Assembly: GCF_002410825.1 (NCBI RefSeq)
Contig: NZ_DHOS01000047.1
Span: 1 to 25,579, forward strand
Origin: Proteiniphilum sp. UBA5384
Lineage (GTDB): Bacteria > Bacteroidota > Bacteroidia > Bacteroidales > Dysgonomonadaceae
Reading direction: 5' to 3'
DNA length: 25,579 bases
Part shown: piece after piece, positions 1 through 7,111 of the stretch
How positions within the stretch are numbered: the stretch's first letter is position 1
Layout of the letters: every line of letters starts with the position of its first letter
Made by a program: the position numbers and the translations under genes
The notes under the pieces: model-generated
What the model was told of the DNA's origin: nothing
The model's database searches: none
What the model saw: the letters and a program-made list of their open reading frames with translations, nothing else

Positions 1-22
1 GGTTCGAATCCCGCTCGGATCA
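1..22 (+). tRNA. tRNA 3' end (partial)
   Basis: The window opens inside a tRNA. A T-loop (TTCGAAT) is followed by the 3' T-stem strand CCCGC, a seven-base acceptor strand TCGGATC and the discriminator A. No CCA is encoded. The anticodon lies before the window, so the amino acid cannot be named. A terminator follows seven bases later, which agrees with the end of a tRNA transcript. Confidence 0.75.
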
Positions 23-28
23 CTGATT

Positions 29-67
29 GGGACAAGTCTGAAAATAACAGATTTGTCCCCTTTTTTT
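29..67 (+). terminator. Rho-independent terminator after tRNA
   Basis: GGGACAAGTCTG pairs with CAGATTTGTCCC across a seven-base AAAATAA loop: twelve pairs with one G-T wobble. A run of seven T follows. This is a strong intrinsic terminator and it separates the tRNA from the riboswitch operon downstream. Confidence 0.88.
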
Positions 68-149
68 CCTCAATATTGCCGTTTTCATTGCCTTTATTGT
101 AACAAAATAAATAAACGAGCAAGAACAAGATTCATCTGATAAAAGTTAT

Positions 150-157
150 TACATTTG
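150..157 (+). promoter_or_regulatory. Bacteroidetes -7 element for the riboswitch operon
   Basis: TACATTTG matches the Bacteroidetes -7 consensus TAnnTTTG exactly and lies just before the conserved start of the cobalamin riboswitch, so transcription would begin at about 163-167. No good TTTG -33 element is seen at the usual 19-21 bp spacing. Confidence 0.5.
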
Positions 158-164
158 CAACCGC

Positions 165-345
165 ATTTTGGTGCTGTTTTCTTCTTTCGGAAGGAAATGG
201 TGAAAAGGGAATTGGGTGAAACTCCCAAACAGACCCGCTGCTGTAAACTCTGCAACAGCTTTGATGATACTCACACATCCACTGTTCTGTATGAATGGGA
301 AGGGCTATCGAAGATAGAGTAAGTCAGAAGACCTGCCAAAATGAT
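165..345 (+). ncRNA. Cobalamin (B12) riboswitch
   Basis: The conserved cobalamin aptamer blocks appear in order: TTTTGGTGCT near 166, GGTGAAAAGGGAAT near 200, GGGTGAAACTCCC, CAGACCCGCTGCTGTAAAC near 231, ACATCCACTG near 276, ATGGGAAGG near 295, and AGTCAGAAGACCTGCC near 322-337. This matches the B12-box architecture of the Rfam cobalamin family. Such elements normally lower expression of the downstream gene when adenosyl- or methylcobalamin is bound. The first gene downstream is not a known B12 uptake or synthesis gene but a ThrE-family exporter. Confidence 0.93.
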
Positions 346-354
346 TTGGTTTGA

Positions 355-459
355 CGCTTTCGGGACATAAAGCAATCGAACATCTATAAGTCCATTTATT
401 CTTTTTGATAGAGGATGAGCCTGTTGGTGTGTTTCTGCTATTCCCGGAAAACGTTTTTT
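355..459 (+). promoter_or_regulatory. Possible riboswitch expression platform
   Basis: About 140 bases lie between the aptamer and the first gene. CGCTTTCGGG (355-364) can pair with CCCGGAAAACG (443-453) with one mismatch and one bulge, and TTTTTT follows at 454-459, so a long-range terminator hairpin is possible. The apical loop would be nearly 80 bases, which weakens the idea. A small local hairpin, GCTTT/AAAGC, competes with it. A 16-codon ORF (415-465, starting ATGAGCCTG) also lies here. Translational control is an equally good alternative. Confidence 0.25.
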
Positions 460-504
460 GTTTGATCAATTTTATTGAGCAAATTTATAATTATTTGTAT
501 TCAT

Positions 505-1278
505 ATGAGAGAGAGGAAAGAAGACATTCATAGCGTAGGTGAATTTATCACGGAATACACATCCCATATGATGGGTTGCGGTATACACACATCTCGCGTA
601 ATACGCAGTGTAAAAAGAATTGGCGAATCGTTTGGGTATGTTGTAAAAATCAGTGCTTTCCACCGGAGTTTCATACTTACTCTTTATGACAAAGATTCAC
701 ATGAGTCTGTCAACGAGGTTGTAGAAATAACCCCTTTGCCCATAAGTTTTGAGCACAATTCTGAGTTAAGTGCATTGAGCTGGGAAACATACGACAAACA
801 GCTGTCACTAGATGCACTGAGGTGTCAATATCAAAAAATAATATCAGCTCCCTCTATCCATCCATTGTTTGTTTTACTCTTGGTTAGTTTTGCAAACGCT
901 TCATTTTGTCGATTGTTTGGTGGAGACTGGTCTTCCATGGGGATTGTATTTTCGTCTACAATGGTTGGTTTTTTCTTGAAACAGCAATTGACAACAGCCG
1001 GGATCAATCATTTTATCGTATTCATCATTTCCGCATTTGTAGCTTCTTTGTGTGCTTCTACATCTGTTATTTTTGAAAATATAACTTCCGAAATAGCACT
1101 CGCTACGAGTGTCTTGTTTCTCGTTCCGGGAGTTCCCCTCATCAATGGGGTGATCGATATTGTCGAAGGACATATTCTAACAGGTTTTGCACGGCTGGCA
1201 CAAGCTGCCCTTCTTATTATTTGTTTGGCAATAGGGCTTGGATTTACTATTTTAATCGTTAAAGATTCTTTGATATGA
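505..1278 (+). CDS. yjjP: ThrE-family exporter subunit, YjjP-like
   Basis: This 257-residue protein looks like the N-terminal half (ThrE domain) of threonine/serine exporters and E. coli YjjP. The first ~110 residues are soluble and about five membrane segments follow. The family signature is clear near the C-terminus: LVPGVPLINGVIDIVEGH, then GFARLAQAALLIICLAIG. I start at ATG 505; a TTG at 475 would add ten residues with no family match. The stop overlaps the next start (ATGA), so it is translationally coupled to the YjjB-like half. It is the first gene after the cobalamin riboswitch and probably under its control. The substrate is not readable from sequence: ThrE exports threonine/serine, while E. 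coli YjjPB is reported to export succinate. Confidence 0.85.
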   Translation: MRERKEDIHSVGEFITEYTSHMMGCGIHTSRVIRSVKRIGESFGYVVKISAFHRSFILTLYDKDSHESVNEVVEITPLPISFEHNSELSALSWETYDKQLSLDALRCQYQKIISAPSIHPLFVLLLVSFANASFCRLFGGDWSSMGIVFSSTMVGFFLKQQLTTAGINHFIVFIISAFVASLCASTSVIFENITSEIALATSVLFLVPGVPLINGVIDIVEGHILTGFARLAQAALLIICLAIGLGFTILIVKDSLI

Positions 1279-1787
1279 TAGTCTTGAGTATTTTGTCTGA
1301 TGCTTTTTTTGCAGCCATAGCAGGCATCGGTTTTGGGGCGATTTCAGATCCTCCCATAAAAGCATTTCGCTACATTGCCCTTTTGGCAGCAGTAGGGCAT
1401 GCGTCCCGATACTTTCTTATGATGTTTGTCGGGATTGATATCACAACAGCTTCGTTCATAGCTTCGTTCATTATCGGAATGGGTAGTTTGTGGTTTGGAA
1501 AGAAGATATATTCTCCGATGACAGTTCTCTATATTCCGGCACTACTACCTATGATACCCGGAAAATATGCCTATAATATGGTATTCTCTTTAATAATGTT
1601 TCTACAATCGATGGAGTATCCCGTGAAAAAAAATTATTATATGGATCTCTTTTTTTCAAATACAATGATAGCTGCAACCGTAATTTTTGCACTTGCCGTG
1701 GGAGCAACATTTCCAATGTTTTTATTCCCAAAGCAGGCCTCATCTTTAACAAGGAATAGAAAATGGAAACTTTTTGGAGAACGATAG
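1275..1787 (+). CDS. yjjB: ThrE-family exporter subunit, YjjB-like
   Basis: A 170-residue integral membrane protein with about five segments, matching the C-terminal ThrE_2 (YjjB) half of the exporter. The family motif is PALLPMIPGKYAYN at about residues 91-104. It starts four bases inside the previous gene and overlaps the next one by 25 bases, so the three genes are one transcript. Actinobacterial ThrE carries both halves in one polypeptide; the split arrangement here is that of E. coli yjjPB. It should form one transporter with the upstream protein in the inner membrane. The family assignment is firm; the substrate is open. Confidence 0.82.
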   Translation: MIVLSILSDAFFAAIAGIGFGAISDPPIKAFRYIALLAAVGHASRYFLMMFVGIDITTASFIASFIIGMGSLWFGKKIYSPMTVLYIPALLPMIPGKYAYNMVFSLIMFLQSMEYPVKKNYYMDLFFSNTMIAATVIFALAVGATFPMFLFPKQASSLTRNRKWKLFGER

Positions 1788-2491
1788 GAGCGTATAATCA
1801 GGGAACATGGATGTTTCAAATTGCGATCTTATTGATCGGTATAACACTGACCGTCGGACTTGTTCGAAAACCAAGCCCCCTCTTAAAAAAAGCGATAAAA
1901 ATATACCTAATCGCTATTTATCTATGGATAGCGATTGTGTATTACCTGATTTACGGCTCTGCAAGGAGCTACTATGTTGTAATGGCTGTGTATTGGCTGT
2001 TGATGGCTGTTGCTTGGATATTTGATTTGGTTTTTGATAGTTCTACATTCGAACGAAATAAAAAATATAGAATCTTAGGTTATTTCCTATTATTTTTACC
2101 TCTGCTATACCCCGTTTTCTCTATTTACAGAGGTTTAACTTTCCCGGAGATAACGTCCCCTATCATGCCTTGTTCTATCGTAACATTTACAATTGGTTTG
2201 CTATTATTGCATTCTCATAGAGTTAATATTTTTATAATACTTTTATTATGTCATTGGTCGTTAATAGGACTGACTAAAACATATTTTTTCGATATTCCCG
2301 AAGATTTTATTCTGGTGGGTGCATCCGTACCGGCATTGTATCTGTTCTTTAAAGAATATTTCCTTCAGGATTTACATTCCGACACAAAGCCGAAAGCTAA
2401 ATATATCAATATTTTACTTATAATGTCTTGTCTTTTAATTTGTTTTGTTTTGATAGCGACATTATTATCTGAATTTTCGTATGATCAATAA
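1763..2491 (+). CDS. DUF6064-like multi-pass membrane protein
   Basis: A 242-residue hydrophobic protein with about seven predicted membrane segments. The N-terminus (FWRTIGAYNQGTWMFQIAILL) resembles DUF6064 proteins, whose function is unknown. I assign this from memory of the pattern, so the family name is moderately sure. It starts inside the YjjB-like gene, which points to co-translation with the exporter. It could be an accessory subunit or a passenger. No catalytic motif is visible. The 25-base gap to the metY remnant suggests the operon once continued. Confidence 0.65.
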   Translation: METFWRTIGAYNQGTWMFQIAILLIGITLTVGLVRKPSPLLKKAIKIYLIAIYLWIAIVYYLIYGSARSYYVVMAVYWLLMAVAWIFDLVFDSSTFERNKKYRILGYFLLFLPLLYPVFSIYRGLTFPEITSPIMPCSIVTFTIGLLLLHSHRVNIFIILLLCHWSLIGLTKTYFFDIPEDFILVGASVPALYLFFKEYFLQDLHSDTKPKAKYINILLIMSCLLICFVLIATLLSEFSYDQ

Positions 2492-2516
2492 GTGAAGACA
2501 AATAAAATTTAAGATA

Positions 2517-3443
2517 ATGAATAAAAGAACGAAACAAGGTACAATTTGTGTACAAGGCGGATGGAATTCCCAAAAAGGAGAACCGCGTGTATTACCGATA
2601 TACCAAAGCCCTCTTTGGAGAAACAATTGCTAATCCGGCAATCTCGGTGCTTGATATCGAAAAAATTGACCGTATTGCCCATCAGCAGTGAGTACCTTTG
2701 ATTATCGACAATACTTTTCCTACATCAATCAACTGTCGTCCTTTCGAATGGGGGGCTGATATTGTGACTCACTCTACAACCAAATACATGGATGCCCATG
2801 CAACAGCTGTCGGTGGAGTAATTGTGGATAGTGGAAATTTTGCTTGGGATAAATATAAAGACAAATTTCCCGGATTGACGACCCCTGACAACTCATATCA
2901 TGGATTAACATATACCGATACTTTTGGGAAAGGAGCCTATATAACCAAAGCAACAGTACAATTGATGTGGAATCTAGGATCTATTCAATCTCCTCAAAAT
3001 GCGTTTCTGTTAAATATTGGTTTGGAAACTCTCCATTTGAGATGCCCCGTTATTGCGAGAATGCGTTGAAAGTAGCACAATATTTGCAAAAATATCCCAA
3101 GGTGGTTTGGGTCAATTATTGTGGGCTTCCAGATAGTCAATATTATGATTTAGCTCAAAAATATATGCCCAATGGATCGTGTGGAGTTCTTTCCTTTAGC
3201 ATTAAAGGTGGTCGAGAAAATTCTATTCAATTTATGGATAACCTGAAATTTATCGCTATTGTTACACATGTTGCCGATGCCTGTTCGTGTGTATTGCACC
3301 CAGCGAGCCATACTCACAGGCAACTGAGTGAAGAACAACTGATAGAGGCTGGAGTTGTTCCAGATTTGATTCGCTTTTCGGTAGGAGTGGAAGATTTTGA
3401 AGATATTATCGCTGATGTAGAACAGGCTTTAGCAAAAGCATAA
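2517..3443 (+). pseudogene. metY: metY pseudogene (O-acetylhomoserine sulfhydrylase)
   Basis: Three reading-frame pieces together resemble O-acetylhomoserine aminocarboxypropyltransferase, a PLP enzyme making homocysteine. Piece one (from ATG 2517) carries VQGGWNSQKGEPRVLPIYQS, the normal N-terminus. It then jumps at about 2609-2611 into LFGETIANPA in another frame, losing roughly 115 codons that normally lie between. A TGA at 2689-2691 replaces the glycine of the usual HGVPLIVDNTF region. The second piece keeps the PLP-lysine motif HSTTKYMDAHATAVGG. A one-base deletion near 3040 shifts the frame again, and the last piece runs through ADACSCVLHPASHTHRQ to a normal C-terminus. With three independent lesions it cannot make active enzyme. 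It lies 25 bases after the DUF6064-like gene, in the same direction. Confidence 0.9.
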
Positions 3444-3461
3444 AAGGACACGGCGGCCCGG

Positions 3462-4249
3462 TTTCTCTCAACTTAACGGTAACGTCATTTACATTAATCG
3501 CAACAACTATGATTGTTTTGGGTAGGTATCAGCTACTGATCCCGACTCCATAAGCCAAATCAGACAACAGGAATATAATTATTCCGCCTATGCCGGGTTT
3601 TTCAAAAGTTTTGGTAAAAAATTGCATTTGCGGGCCTCCTTTTCCGGGGGAATGTCCCGGGGGACTCTCAAAACGGCAAGAAAGAAGGAAACGCTCTGGA
3701 ATAACATTGAACCGTTTGTCAATGCGAATATCTCCTATGTCCCTTCGGAAAGACATATCTGGCAACTCTCCTTTTCGTCCGAGGGAATATCCACCCTATT
3801 GGGCATTGAGCAACAACGGCTTCTGATTGAATGCCTATTCCGTTCTGCAGGGAAACCCGTCGTTGAAGCTTGCCTGCAAATACAACACCCAATTGGTGTG
3901 CTCAATAAAAGATATATGCCCGATTATATTTCACAAGACCTACCAGTCTTCCGAAAGGCTTGAGAACAGGTTCCAGATGGTCAAGATTACCAAATATGTA
4001 CGGTATTGTGTGTATGCCCCCTTTCAGGGCAGCTAATTTTGGAGAGCCAGTTGATGCTTAATTTCTTCCGTCAGACGGAAAAAGACAGTAATTTCAATGA
4101 GTTATTATTCAAAAAGAGTTATAATTCATTGACTGCCCAGTCGGACAACAGGTTTAATATTTCGTCCAACTCCACCATAAAGGCAGAGTTGTCGGTATTC
4201 TACCAATGTGACTGCAGGGCTCAAATGGGAGTCGAGGTTTGACAGATAA
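3462..4249 (+). pseudogene. Remnant of an outer-membrane beta-barrel protein gene (OMP_b-brl_3 type)
   Basis: This stretch holds no intact gene, but broken frames still spell pieces of a Bacteroidetes outer-membrane beta-barrel/TonB-receptor-like protein: QLNGNVIYINRNNYDCFG, then a stop, QIRQQEYNYSAYAGFFKSFG, ISYVPSERHIWQLSFSSEG, and in a second frame PPYWALSNN and LQGNPSLK, then KYNTQLVCSIKD, TYQSSERL, NRFNISSNSTIKAELSVFYQ and finally VTAGLKWESRF. The order follows the C-terminal third of OMP_b-brl_3 family proteins as I know them. Several frameshifts and stops are present, and the N-terminal two thirds are absent. The remnant abuts the metY pseudogene, so a deletion probably joined them. 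Confidence 0.75.
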
Positions 4250-4304
4250 ATGAATGGTGAACCAATTTCCTCAGCCCTGTTGCCTATAAATATAATAGTG
4301 CAAC

Positions 4305-5405
4305 TTATTTCTTAAATAAACTCTTCTTATTTTGTGGTGCACTCCGTTCATATTGAGGAGGAAGAGTGATTTGTGTACCTAACGATGCTGCAGCATGCCA
4401 GCCCCATCTCGGGTCATAAAGCATAGCTCGCCCTATTGCGATTAAATCGACTTTTTTTTCTTTGATTGCCTGTTCAGCTGTTGACGGATCTGTAATCAGA
4501 CCGACACCGATTACAGGCATTTTTACTGCTTTTTTTATGGCTTCACCAAAAGGTAACTGGTAGCCTGGTTGTAGGGCCGGAATTTGTTGTGATTCGTCCA
4601 ATCCCCCTGTCGAAACATGGATATAACCACATCCCCTTTTATCCAATTCATCGGCGAACTCAATACTTTGTTCGATATCCCATCCGCCCTCTATCCAATC
4701 GGTGGCTGATAGCCGGAGACCTACCGGAAAATCTTTTGGAACAGCTGCTTTTACAGCATCGAATATTTCGAGGCCGAAACGCATCCTGTTTTCGTGGCTC
4801 CCTCCGTACTCATCTATCCGTTTGTTTGTAATTGGTGAAAGAAACTGATGTATCAGATATCCATGCGCACCATGTATTTCTACCATGTCAATGCCGATTG
4901 AATGCGCCAACTTGGCAGCTTCAGCATATTGAGCGATAATAGTGTGTATCTCTCCTTTTGTCAAGGCTTTTGGAGTCATACCATTTGCCCCAAATGGTAT
5001 AGAAGATGGCGCGTATATTTGCCAGCCATGAGGCTCATTCGGTTGAAAATATTTATGAGGTTTCCAACCTAAATCAGTAGATGCTTTCCTTCCGGCGTGT
5101 GAGAGTTGTATGCCAATTTTGATATCGGAATGTAAACGGATGAAGTTAATTACTTTGCTTAAAGCATGGGCTGTATTCTTGTCCCATAGTCCTAGGTCGC
5201 CATAACTAATACGTCCCTGCGGACTAATGCCGGTTGCCTCAATGATTAACAAGGCAGCACCTGACATGGCAAGGTTTCCGTAGTGGACCAAATGCCATTC
5301 ATTGGCTTGTCCTTCTCCCGCAGAGTATTGGCACATTGGGGGAATAACGATACGATTATTCAACTCTATATTGCCTATTTTTATTGGGGAAAATAAATTG
5401 TTCAT
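4305..5405 (-). CDS. namA: NADH:flavin oxidoreductase, YqjM/NamA-type old yellow enzyme
   Basis: A 366-residue single-domain FMN enzyme of the thermophilic-like OYE class (YqjM, NADPH dehydrogenase NamA), which reduces activated C=C bonds of enals, enones or nitro compounds with NAD(P)H in the cytoplasm. The N-terminal PPMCQYS places the class-specific Cys25 and Tyr27; Gln100, the substrate-binding His178/His181 pair with Tyr183 (EIHGAHGYLIHQF), FNM-binding Arg231 (GLRLS) and the C-terminal IGRAML phosphate-binding motif are all in place. Length is slightly above the ~340 of B. subtilis YqjM. It starts 13 bases after ybaK ends and shares its promoter. The natural substrate is unknown. Confidence 0.92.
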   Translation of the reverse strand: MNNLFSPIKIGNIELNNRIVIPPMCQYSAGEGQANEWHLVHYGNLAMSGAALLIIEATGISPQGRISYGDLGLWDKNTAHALSKVINFIRLHSDIKIGIQLSHAGRKASTDLGWKPHKYFQPNEPHGWQIYAPSSIPFGANGMTPKALTKGEIHTIIAQYAEAAKLAHSIGIDMVEIHGAHGYLIHQFLSPITNKRIDEYGGSHENRMRFGLEIFDAVKAAVPKDFPVGLRLSATDWIEGGWDIEQSIEFADELDKRGCGYIHVSTGGLDESQQIPALQPGYQLPFGEAIKKAVKMPVIGVGLITDPSTAEQAIKEKKVDLIAIGRAMLYDPRWGWHAAASLGTQITLPPQYERSAPQNKKSLFKK

Positions 5406-5418
5406 TGTTACTTATTTG

Positions 5419-5901
5419 TTATTTTGATTCAATTAGGTCCACTACTTGCGCATGAATTTCTTTGATCAGGTCGGATGCAGCAAGGTGTATCTGTAAACCC
5501 CTTTGACCTGCACTTACATAAATCCGGTCATAATTCATACAAGAAGTATGTATATAGGTCGGAAACAGCTTTTTCATCCCAAACGGACTGCAAGCACCCC
5601 GTATATATCCTGTGATAGGAAGCAATTCTTTCATCGGGATCATATCGCATTTCTTGTTTCCCGACATTTTAGCCGCCTTCTTAAGGTCCAACTCTTCCGC
5701 CCCGGGAATAATGCATACGAAATAGCCGGTTTTATCTCCTTTTAGGACCAATGTCTTGAACACTTGTTCAACAGGCTCTTTCAGTTGCTCTGCTACATGT
5801 GTCGCACTGAGATCCGATTCATCCACTTCATATGCAATCAGGTCATATGCAATCTTAGCTTTACCCAATAAACGAACTGCATTGGTTTTTGTTATCTTCA
5901 T
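5419..5901 (-). CDS. ybaK: Cys-tRNA(Pro)/Cys-tRNA(Cys) deacylase YbaK
   Basis: A 160-residue protein of the YbaK/EbsC family, a free-standing homologue of the ProRS editing domain that hydrolyses Cys-tRNA(Pro) mischarged by prolyl-tRNA synthetase. Visible hallmarks are TNAVRLLGKAKIAYDLIAYE at the N-terminus, the catalytic-lysine region VFKTLVLKGD (Lys49), and GYIRGACSPFGMKK followed by a conserved C-terminal region. Length is typical of the family (about 155-160). It is the first gene of a two-gene unit with the downstream ene-reductase. I see no functional link between the two beyond co-transcription. Confidence 0.92.
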   Translation of the reverse strand: MKITKTNAVRLLGKAKIAYDLIAYEVDESDLSATHVAEQLKEPVEQVFKTLVLKGDKTGYFVCIIPGAEELDLKKAAKMSGNKKCDMIPMKELLPITGYIRGACSPFGMKKLFPTYIHTSCMNYDRIYVSAGQRGLQIHLAASDLIKEIHAQVVDLIESK

Positions 5902-5984
5902 CGCATTACTATTAACGGAATAATAGGTTCTGTTTCGCTCACTGAATAGCTATTTGGTCGACTTCTTGTCGCACATGTTACTTA

Positions 5985-6017
5985 CAAAAGTAATCAGATT
6001 ATTTTTAATGTCTCAAA
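5985..6017 (-). promoter_or_regulatory. Promoter for ybaK-namA
   Basis: On the minus strand a -33 TTTG (6014-6017) and a -7 TACTTTTG (5985-5992) are 21 bp apart, a full match to the Bacteroidetes sigma-ABfr consensus. The predicted start near 5978 gives a leader of about 77 bases before ybaK. The surrounding gap (5902-6201) is AT-rich and I see no other gene or repeat in it. Confidence 0.72.
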
Positions 6018-6201
6018 AAACTGAGTATAAAATATACGTAATTTATTCCATCTTTTCCAACTAATAGATATGAAATAATCAATTGAGAGGGTATATATTT
6101 TTACATATTGCTTGCCGAACTGGAAAGAAGGGAGATAATTAAGGAAATAGCAGGAACACAAGGGAATAAACTGCACGTTTTAGAGATGAATGTCGATTAT
6201 T

Positions 6202-6885
6202 TCAATTTTTTATAATACTTGTATCGAATAGAGTGAGTATGAGAATATAACCAATGATGATAAATGATAAAAGGTGTGTATGATGCTTTGGGAATCTTGG
6301 AGGTAGATATAGCATATCTTTTTGGGAAAGCTTTTTAGCCGTAAAATAATATAAACGGTAAACGCAGTATCCTATCGTCATACCTGCAATTATACCTCCG
6401 GCAATATCTGATGGGAAATGTACCCCCAAATAGATGCGTGAATAAGATATTATAATCGCCCATATAAATACTACGATACTATATAATCTGTCTCTGAACA
6501 GCAAAGAGGTAAACATGGCGAGTCCAAAACTGTTGGTGGCATGACCTGAAATAAAACCATATTTTCCACCCCTATAGTCATTGAGAACTCTCACATGTTC
6601 CATAATTCCCGGATAATGGGAAGGACGTGGGCGCATAAATAATGGTTTGATAAGATGGCTTGAGAACTGGTCGCTTAGTGTCAATACAAGTATCATTGCT
6701 ATCAGAATCGGAAGCCATTGCCTCCATGAATTTTTATAAACAATAAAAAACAGGATGGCAATGATAAGCGGAATCCAGCTTTTAATACTTGAAAATAACC
6801 ACATCGAGGAGTCAAAAAAAGCGCTGTGTCCATTGTTTATAAGAAAAAATAATTTTTCTTCATAGGGGATAATTTTATTGAGCAT
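6202..6885 (-). CDS. PAP2-family membrane phosphatase
   Basis: A 227-residue inner-membrane acid phosphatase of the PAP2 superfamily with about six membrane segments. All three catalytic motifs are intact: K80-x6-R87-P88 (in KPLFMRPRP), S113-G114-H115 (FISGHATNSF) and S149-R150-x5-H156-x3-D160 (SRIYLGVHFPSD). Members dephosphorylate undecaprenyl diphosphate, phosphatidyl-glycerophosphate or lipid A (LpxE/LpxF), and sequence alone does not say which. I start at ATG 6885; a TTG at 6909 would add eight residues. It diverges from a two-component system and shares a promoter box with it and with a lipid A-type glycosyltransferase operon, so lipid A or lipid-carrier phosphate removal is my inference. 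Confidence 0.88.
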   Translation of the reverse strand: MLNKIIPYEEKLFFLINNGHSAFFDSSMWLFSSIKSWIPLIIAILFFIVYKNSWRQWLPILIAMILVLTLSDQFSSHLIKPLFMRPRPSHYPGIMEHVRVLNDYRGGKYGFISGHATNSFGLAMFTSLLFRDRLYSIVVFIWAIIISYSRIYLGVHFPSDIAGGIIAGMTIGYCVYRLYYFTAKKLSQKDMLYLPPRFPKHHTHLLSFIIIGYILILTLFDTSIIKN

Positions 6886-6962
6886 TGTAAGTAGAGTTTT
6901 AAAATGCAATTGCCGGTTTCATCAGATATTGTGAATAAGTTCCATAAAGGAAACAATTGATT

Positions 6963-6978
6963 TTGTAGAAATTTTGAA
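6963..6978 (-). promoter_or_regulatory. Putative response-regulator box (PAP2 promoter)
   Basis: Read toward the PAP2 gene, this is TTCAAAATTTCTACAA, one of three copies of TTCAAnnTTTCTACAA in the window. TTCAA and TACAA half-sites start 11 bp apart, the geometry of OmpR/PhoB-family sites. Ten bases downstream is TTCCTTTA, a weak (4 of 6) match to the -7 consensus at the same spacing seen at the 12296-12329 promoter. Confidence 0.5.
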
Positions 6979-7009
6979 TTTACGCAGCGATAGGGAGAAA
7001 AAGGAGAAA

Positions 7010-7046
7010 TATTCAATCATATTCAATTTTTCTACAAGATTGAATA
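7010..7046 (+). promoter_or_regulatory. Putative response-regulator box within an inverted repeat (regulator promoter)
   Basis: The box TTCAATTTTTCTACAA lies at 7022-7037 on the plus strand. A further TTCAA half-site at 7012-7016 lies 10 bp upstream. The whole is flanked by a perfect 9-bp inverted repeat, TATTCAATC (7010-7018) and GATTGAATA (7038-7046). The element stands about 66 bases ahead of the regulator gene and probably serves autoregulation. Confidence 0.5.
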
Positions 7047-7080
7047 CCATATTGCATTCAAAAATCACGTAAATTAAAAC

Positions 7081-7088
7081 TATATTTG
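7081..7088 (+). promoter_or_regulatory. -7 element for the 7112 regulator gene
   Basis: TATATTTG is a full match to TAnnTTTG, 23 bases before the start codon. A TTG at 7052-7054 is 26 bp upstream, too far for a good -33 element, which would suit an activator-dependent promoter. Confidence 0.5.
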
Positions 7089-7111
7089 TGACTTGATAGA
7101 TTCTTAATCGT

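Noticed and set aside
2698..3069. A separate short PLP-enzyme gene
   Set aside because: Its N- and C-terminal missing parts lie in other frames on either side, so it is a piece of the metY pseudogene.
5994..6176. A 60-codon minus-strand frame in the gap before ybaK
   Set aside because: AT-rich with no domain, and it overlaps the ybaK promoter.
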